Source of the DNA: Ectocarpus siliculosus
Taxonomy: Eukaryota; Sar; Phaeophyceae; Ectocarpales; Ectocarpaceae
DNA length: 64,000 nucleotides
Direction: 5' to 3'
Assembly (NCBI GenBank): GCA_000310025.1
Contig: FN649726.1
Location: 3,257,070-3,321,069, forward strand
Below the pieces are notes generated by a model that did no database searches, had not been told where the DNA came from, and saw only the letters and a program-made list of their open reading frames with translations. The position numbers were made by a program, and so were the translations under genes. This document shows, piece after piece, positions 57,439 through 64,000 of this stretch. Position 1 is the stretch's first letter. Every line of letters starts with the position of its first letter.

Positions 57439-57940
57439 CCAACAATCAACAATTAATTCCCTTCCTATATTATTATAGTCCTCTTTTTGTCTCTCAGACG
57501 ACGAGACTTACTATTACGAACAAGTAGTCAACACCATTCATTTCGGGAAAGAGGGAAAGGGGCACGGTGCACGTTCAAGTCAAGGGATTGAGAAAGAGCC
57601 GAACAACCGAGCAAAGGCTTACCTCCAGTGATCGCGGTGGTGCTGATTGCTGAATGTACATGTCGGGCCCATCCGGCGTAGACTATATGTGTGGTATAGT
57701 CTAGCGTTCTCAGGTCCGCCATCTCAGTCCCTCATGTGACGAAACTTTGCGGTTTTCCATCTCTCCATCACACACACATATCCAAGCACAGTTTTTTTGT
57801 CCTGTTGTGTTCACCCATTGAGTCTACAAGGGTCTTTCGTAGATACGTGTACTTGTAGGCCGAGTTCGGCGAGACGGCATTCGAAACTTGATACCGGGTA
57901 ATATTAGAATTAGTATTGTACAATATCTCGCCCAGCGCCT

Positions 57941-58442
57941 ACAGTAGTGTATGAAGAGCCGCGGTTGGAAAAAACTGAAATACCTTCTTCATCAGCCAGC
58001 GGAAGTACGCGTAGAAAGATGGCGGAGCAGCGCGCGTTTCCTTCGCCACAGATTTCTCTTTGAATGCTGTTCTAGGCCCTGTTGCTGTCCTCGGGGCTCT
58101 GCTGGGAGCTGTGCTGGAGGGTGAGACGACGGCAGCAAGTAACCATTTCTTTTAACTCTTTGTCAAGCGAGGGGGGGTCTCCTGTAGACTGTCTTCTGCG
58201 AAGCCCCCAGAAATCGCGCCGCATCCCCCCTGCAGCCTGGCAGCACAGGCAGCACGCAGCACAGCCCCCCAGCAGCGCCCCGAGGACAGCAACAGGGCGA
58301 TAGTGCAGCAGTCGAAGATAAATCTGTGGCGAAGGAAACGCGCTTTACTCCGCCATATTTCCACTCATACTTCCGCTGATGGAGAAGGTATTTCAGTTTT
58401 TTCCAACCGTATGCATACATACATACGGCTCCTCATACACTG
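57941..58442. repeat. Large inverted repeat (about 180-base arms)
   Basis: Arm 57941-58116 (with GGTTGGAAAAAACTGAAATA and CCCTGTTGCTGTCCTCGGGG) is the reverse complement of 58258-58442 at about 80% by eye, around a spacer of about 140 bases. The right arm has an extra ATAC-type microsatellite. Both arms have open frames, but no known protein was recognised. It could be a foldback element or an inverted duplication of a decayed exon. Confidence 0.75.
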
Positions 58443-60092
58443 GGCTCCCCCTGGGCGCGGTACAATACTCTCGGTATCAAGTGTCGAACGCCGTCTCTGT
58501 AAGTCGTGGTCGTACTACCAGCAGGCTAGGGGACGACGAGGAACATTAAGATCCCCAAAACGCCAAGCGTGTCTATCGGGACAAACCCCGCGGTTGCGCC
58601 CTAAGTCCAGCATACTGCTCCGATGTTGTCGTTGAAGTCGAGGACGGCTCTGACTTGGCACCGAAGCCTCGCACGCTTCAGTGTTGGGCCGGCTACATAC
58701 TGTACTGTAGTTCGCCTCGTACTTTAGCGCCTCACAACAAAGACAGAGAAAAACGGGCAACCGTTGAAAGGTTCAACCATCCCCCTTATTTATTCTGCGT
58801 GCGGGACTGACTACCGAAGATTCCCCATATACACACGGGATTCAGCAACTAACTAAATGCCATTGTGCTGCTGTAGTCTAATCCTGTATGCAGTACTTTA
58901 GATACATCAGTATGGACAGATGGAGGTACCGGATGGAGAGATCGGAACGGTTGTTAATGCGAAGACAACACACACACGTGCATGTTATGCATACCACCCA
59001 CACAAACGTACAACACGCGTCGACAACGCTGCGCCCCAATCGTTTTACCAGCCCGTCGAAACGCGTGCGATCTTGCATAGGGTAGTGCTGTAACGGTAGC
59101 ATACCTAATTAAGTACACACACACCCCACAAAGGCTGGCCGGGTTAGATCATGTCTGAAGGTTTGAGGGTTCTAGGAGTCAGCTGCCCTGAACCCCAATC
59201 ATAGATGACAGTGAGTCTTCGTGTTTTTTGTATGCAACTAGTTTCAGCGCGCAACTGTTCGGTTGCCTTCTATCGCACACACTCGTTCCACTTTTCCAAC
59301 ACTTGACAAGCCTGGGCTGCTGAAACGCATGAAGTCTTGAAGATCGTCATGCACGGAATCGTCTTCGTTTGGCCGGGTTCTCGAAAGCGAAACAATTAGA
59401 TTCGGATCATGTTCAGCGTTTCAATTCTAGTATTGTCGGCCCCAGCTGCTTCGCTTTTTTTCACGGCACGCTGCTCCCACTCCACTCCGTGCGCGCATCG
59501 CATCATGTTTTCCAAAATAGGGAGCGACAGAAAGTCCGTCAACGAACCCGCTACTGAGGTCTGCAGACTCACCCAACCGCCACCACCCACACACAATCAT
59601 CAATACAGCAGTGATCTTCGCTTTCATGGGATGCGTTTCTTTTTTTCAAGTATGAGGAACCCGCAGAAAGGGAAACGGGGCTCGTATGTCGGGAGCTCTC
59701 CGTTGGCTACTGGTTCTACCGATTGCTCGTGCCAGCTTTGCAGCATACAGCACAGAGATTGAGCGAGAAGACGCTACATACCTGCTCAATCATCGGTAGA
59801 GGCCGGGGGTCCATTTTTGGTCAAAAGAGGAGCTGCGCCTGTTTTGGCATGCGCATGGTCAGAGTGACGAATGTAGCGAGACGTTATTCTTGTTGATGCC
59901 CAAGGCCTTTGCACTCGTTCGCTCATGAAACGTCCGTCATGATTTGGCGCAATCGCGTGTATGTCTGTGTTTAGAGTGCGTCGAAAGCATCACACCGACA
60001 GCCACTTTCCTAGGCTGAACATCGTGCTAGCAAATAAGGCCGTCTTGCCGCTGGCAAATGTACAACCCTACAACCCCGCAATGGCTTGCCAT

Positions 60093-60486
60093 CAGGTCGC
60101 CTATGGTCGTGTGTGATAGCCCGTTCATGTCTCAAACACCCCTTGCCCAGGTCGCCTATGGTCATGTGTGATAGCCCGTTCATGTCTCAAACACCCCTCG
60201 CCCAAGGCGCATAGTTTGACGTATAGAACACCTTGCGCTTACCCTGATGGTGGTTGATGCCCAGGTCGCCTATGGTCGTGTGTGATAGCCAGTTCATATC
60301 TCAAACACCCCTCGCCCAAGGTGCATAGTTTGACGTATAGAACACCTTGCGCTTACCCTGAAGGTGGTTGATGCCCAGGTCGCCTATGGTCGTGTGTGAT
60401 AGCCGGTTCATGTCTCAAACACCCCTCGCCCAAGGCGCATAGTTTGACGTATGGAACACCTTGCGCTTACCCTGAAGGTGGTTGAT
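60093..60486. repeat. 114-base tandem repeat, about three copies plus a partial
   Basis: CAGGTCGCCTATGGTC recurs at 60093, 60148, 60261 and 60376. Full units run about 114 bases (CAGGTCGCC to GGTGGTTGATGCC) and are over 95% identical; the first is truncated. Read on the minus strand, each full unit ends with CATCAGG or CTTCAGG followed by GTAAGC, a splice-donor match. It lies just upstream of the bromodomain exons. Confidence 0.85.
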
Positions 60487-60818
60487 CGTCGTTCCCTGAA
60501 CGGTGAGAGCGTGAATTAATGGGTGCCTCGAATGAGGATCGACTGCTGTAAATCGGGCAGACGTTCTCGTTGTGTCCTGTAATCTCCTCTGGACTAAATG
60601 AAAATTGAGCGCCATCCACTCGTCCTCTCGTGTGTTCTCTCCTCCTCGTGCTTGCTTCTTCTACTCCATCAATAGCATTCGATCCATCCCCCCGGGGATA
60701 TGAAGAAGTCACACCTCCACTCACGCGTTTCTTGTGTAACGTCTTCTTCGCCATTGGTTCCTCACGCCCTTCTCTGTGCCGTTCATACACACCTTTCAAA
60801 CAAAAAAACACCATTTAG

Positions 60819-62008
60819 CTGATCGATTCCCTTCTGGGCTCGGCGGATTCCGAGGCTTTCCGGGAGCCGGTGGACTGGCGCGGCCTCGGTCTGCACGACT
60901 ACCCCAACCTCATCAAAAGGCCCATGGACCTCGGCACGGTAAAGGTCCGCCTGGAGCGGGGGACGTATCCGACAGCCGAGGCCTGCGCCGCGGACGTAAG
61001 GCTGATCTGGGACAACTGCAGGACGTACAACACGGGAGGGGTGCCGCGCGACCTCCACAAGGCAAGCAAGAAACTAGTTGTTCGAGCGCGTAGACTTGTT
61101 TGTTGGTGTGGTGTTCGAGGTACCACATTTTGTTATGTTAGCTATGCCGTTCCTGCTGGGTTCTTTGCGTTCTCCAACACAACACAATGCGCGTATGTCC
61201 GTTAAACCGACCATATATTGTGTCGCCTGGTATTTCTTCCATCCCGTGCGTGCGAACACAAAAACTCATTCAGGCGGCAGACGCGTTGTCGAAGCGGTTC
61301 GAGACCCGGTTCGCGAAGATATTGGCGGGGGGGCGGCCAAAGTCGTCTTCCAGAGGCGGCGGCGGCAGCAACGGCAACGGCAAGGGCCCTGCCAAGCCAA
61401 AGGGCGGCGGCGGGGGAGGCGGCGGGGGCAGCAGCGCCAGTGTCGCCGCGGCGGTCGCCGCAGACCCCACAACAGAAGACCGGCGCAGGCTCGCGAGGCA
61501 CTTGGGACGGGCGAGGATGGAGGACGTGACGGCTGCGGTGCACGAGATTGACCGCGGGTGTCCGGAGGCGCTGATGCTTAGACGGGCCGGGCATCAAAGA
61601 AAGAGAGAAGAAGAAGAAGAAGAAGAAGGAAGAAGCACCGGTGGAGGTTGTGCCGATGGTGGTGGCGGGGGGAATGATAGCGTGGAGGCGTTGGTCGGGA
61701 CGACGGCGGCGGTCGAGATCGAGGTCGACGTGGACGCGCTGGACGCGTGGACGTTCTGCGCCGTCGAGCGAGTGGTGGCGCCCCATGCGGCGCTCAGAAG
61801 AGCTTCAAGAGTCACGGCGCCAAGGCGGGCAAGAAAGAAGAGACCGGCGGCGGCGCCCGCGGCTGTGCCTTCGAGTAGTGGGAGAAGTAGTAGCAGCGCA
61901 GGAAGAGGGGGTGGCGGGGAAGGGGGGGCGGGGGCGGGCGATGCGGCGGGGGCGGAGGCGGCCGAAGGGCGGCCAAGTAAAAGGTCTAGACCGGCTTGTG
62001 GTGAATAG
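60819..62008 (+). CDS. BET-type bromodomain and NET-domain protein, 3' exons
   Basis: Exons 60819-61061 and 61274-62008, joined in phase 0 through a GC donor (AAG|GCAAGC), give 325 visible residues; 5' exons are missing. The first exon starts inside the bromodomain (LIDSLLGSADSEAF, PVDWRGLGLHDYPNLIKRPM, DLGTVKVRLERG, IWDNCRTYN, with the acetyl-lysine-binding Asn in NCRTYN), and the second supplies its last helix (AADALSKRFETRFAKIL). A Gly/Ser-rich linker follows, then a NET-like pair of segments: RMEDVTAAVHEIDRGCPEAL and VEIEVDVDALDAWTFCAVER, split by about 50 residues containing a Glu run and Gly-rich sequence. The tail is Arg/Ser/Gly-rich with a basic end. Such proteins bind acetylated histones and recruit transcription machinery in the nucleus. 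Only one bromodomain is visible; animal BET proteins have two and plant ones have one. Confidence 0.84.
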
Positions 62009-64000
62009 CACGAGTAGTTGGGCAGGACGAAGGGTCAAGGCCCAGCTGTGTGAGCCGACGGCTGAATCTGAATTGTTCATCTTTCGTATTCCCAGTGACG
62101 GGTTTGGTTGTAGTGGTGTTGGCGAATGAGCCGCGTATCGGTCCACGTATGATGCATGCATGTTATTTTACGTCCCAAGACTGTTGTTGCCGTCGACGGG
62201 ATACTGCGCTTTTCGTCCTTAGTTTTAGTTTCAAATTGTTTTTCCACGTTCCTGTAATGTCAGGCTCATTTAGATGTACTTGTTCAAGGTTTGTGTGTGT
62301 TCGTGTTTGTTTTCAATGTTTCGCGTGTGTCACCTTTGCCTTATTCGTTTATCAGGGCACGCTTGCCACGCCTGATCCCGCGGAAGATGAGTTGCCCTCT
62401 GGCGTGTGCGTGCATTCGTTGAGCAACAATCCGGTTGCTGGTATCCCTACCAAGTACAATACCGTCCATCCTTATCTTAAGATGATAAAAGTAGAAAGGT
62501 ATCCTTCAAAATAGTATATTAGGTGAAGCTCTTGATGATCCCAACGGCAGGATGGAGACGCGGGTTTGCGCTACCACAATAGGAAGAGCGGGCTCAAAGG
62601 AACGTCTGAGTTTCTGCCTATCCTGCTTCTAGGCCATGTGCTATGGGCATGGATATACTCTGCAGTGTAGCACGACTTCCTGCGGCCTCTGCCGAGCAGC
62701 TCGATCTCACCTATAGTACTGATCACGTGGCCTCGGACATTCTGGGCGAAAACAGCGCTGTTGCGACCTGACATCGCCGGCAGCCAGCGTCTGGAGGTCG
62801 TTCGAACTACTTCCGGGAGATGTAGCGGTTGCCGAGCTTTCGTATGATGGGTCGATCGAGACGGGGGTAGCACACACCGTGGTTGGCGTGTTGGTGGCAT
62901 GAAGTGGTAACGTGACTGCATTTCCTTGTTGCTGGTCTTTCGCTGACGTAGAGGCGACTGCTGTGCCGCTCGTCAGGATATACTTCGGGTGGTGCGCCCT
63001 GTCCTTCTCGCATGCTAGACGTAGATTATATTGCCTCCCGGCAGGGCGTGGGTTGTCCTCATCGCCGTACGTTGTCACGTGACGCTTGGGTATTGGTTCG
63101 ATTCGGTTGACTGATCTTGCTACATATGGTATTTAGTGCTTTACACCATCTTTTCCTTGGCGGGGTTCACTTCAATAATACATGAAAGACATTTTCCAAG
63201 AGCCTTCTTCTGCCACGCTGAAGCGTATTCGAAGCATATTTCTGCGGAAACCAGGATATTAACATGTTCCTAGTGGTACAGTAGTGACGCACATACAACC
63301 GTGAGGATGCGAGACCCTACGAACGGCGTTCCCGAGGCCTGAAGATGTTTACAAAGAAAAGACCCTCTGGCTGCTGTGACCAGCCAGCGGGTGAAAGCGG
63401 GCCACTGAGGCTCACTCTCACCTTTCAACCTAGCAAGACCGACCAAAGTCAGCCACGCTTGGCAATTCCTCGCCACATTGCAACAAGGGCGAAATACATC
63501 CGCTGGTGAACGGTATTCACCACTTCAGGGACCTTTACTCGGTAACAGAGAAAAGGTATTCTCCTTTTTTCTGTTTTTATTCTTCTTGATCAATCTCTAA
63601 GCACGGCTTGAAAATTGGTTTGTGTTCGAGCCAAGATGTGAGCGCCGCCGCCCATATAGTTATCCGACCGGAGAGCTATGTGCCGGCCACAATTAGCGTG
63701 ATACACGCAAGAAGATTGTGTCATTCAATACCTCTTTGTGTCCCCACCACCCCCACCCCCCATGCCCTGCTGAGCGTAAACGTAAGCCACGATCGAAATA
63801 ACGTTCTTGGGATGACTTAACCACCTGCTTCATGAGACTGGGGCAAGCCAGCAACAGCGGCGGCGTTGCTGTTGTTTCTGTCACCGCTACCGTTGCCACC
63901 TCTACGGCTGTTCTCAACGCCCCTCCCACGCTCTGCCCGTTCCGCCCGGCTGACGGTCATCGCCATCCTCTTCTCGAGTACGCCTATCCGTATGCTATCC
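62009..64000. other. Downstream region; one possible minus-strand exon
   Basis: The 3' flank of the bromodomain gene comes first (a long frame to 62514 is probably untranslated DNA). A possible minus-strand exon lies at 62711-63120. Beyond 63120 nothing is recognised up to the window edge. Confidence 0.5.
62711..63120 (-). CDS. Possible coding exon of an unknown gene
   Basis: A minus-strand frame is open from about 63120 and ends at a consensus donor (TACTATAG|GTGAGA). It reads RIEPIPKRHVTTYGDEDNP and later a Ser/Thr-rich stretch (SYESSATATSPGSSS). I recognise no domain. The next exon would lie below 62700 on the minus strand, overlapping the 3' flank of the bromodomain gene. It could be chance. 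Confidence 0.28.

Larger units (their letters stand above)
54451..60818. other. Repeat-rich region without a supported gene
   Basis: It holds a diverged direct repeat (55127-55300 and 57249-57438), a terminal-inverted-repeat element with TTACCGCC arrays (56086-57237), a large inverted repeat (57941-58442) and a 114-base tandem repeat (60093-60486). Frames such as 55367-55789 (+) and 59409-59762 (+) show no known domain. The missing 5' exons of the bromodomain gene at 60819 are probably somewhere here but could not be fixed. Confidence 0.5.

Noticed and set aside
60093-60486. CRISPR array
   Set aside because: The units are contiguous and nearly identical with no unique spacers, and the genome is eukaryotic.
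62050-62514. 154-codon plus-strand frame after the bromodomain stop
   Set aside because: Cys/Phe/Val-rich translation of T-rich DNA, best read as 3' untranslated region.

Overview
The window looks like nuclear DNA of a brown alga (Ectocarpus or a close relative). Its genes are intron-rich, with short exons in long GC-rich introns. Leucine-rich repeats are encoded one per 72-base phase-1 exon. There is a carbohydrate sulfotransferase of the kind used for sulfated wall polysaccharides, a plastid presequence of the heterokont type, and proteins rich in Ala/Ser and Gln/Asn runs. The species call is inference from gene style; no marker gene is present.

Layout. 1-1588: no recognised gene; unusual C/G-homopolymer repeats. 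1589-5053 (+): three-exon gene for a Gln/Asn-rich, Ala/Ser-rich protein. 7237-11394 (+): five-exon gene of unknown function, 5' end missing. 13503-25986 (-): a complete 13-exon gene for an 812-residue protein that joins a plastid presequence, prephenate/arogenate dehydratase, an ACT domain and an arogenate/prephenate dehydrogenase, so the last steps of Phe and Tyr synthesis sit on one chain. 26758-33353 (+): divergent neighbour with IQ, WW-like, coiled-coil, SAM, acidic and FKBP parts. 35835-41338 (-): carbohydrate sulfotransferase. 45624-50349 (-): LRR gene with a likely multi-pass membrane tail, with further LRR modules on the opposite strand inside its introns. 52060-54450: fossil of a Ty3-type LTR retroelement. 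54450-60800: repeat-rich DNA (a terminal-inverted-repeat element with TTACCGCC arrays, a direct repeat, a large inverted repeat, a 114-base tandem repeat). 60819-62008 (+): the 3' exons of a BET-type bromodomain plus NET-domain gene. 62009-64000: a possible minus-strand exon, otherwise nothing recognised.

Exon models were made by hand from reading-frame continuity, GT-AG (and two GC-AG) splice sites and family resemblance; boundaries may be off by a few bases. The strongest points are the dehydratase-dehydrogenase fusion, whose 13 exons all join in phase, and the LRR locus with modules in both orientations. No tRNA, rRNA or CRISPR was found.
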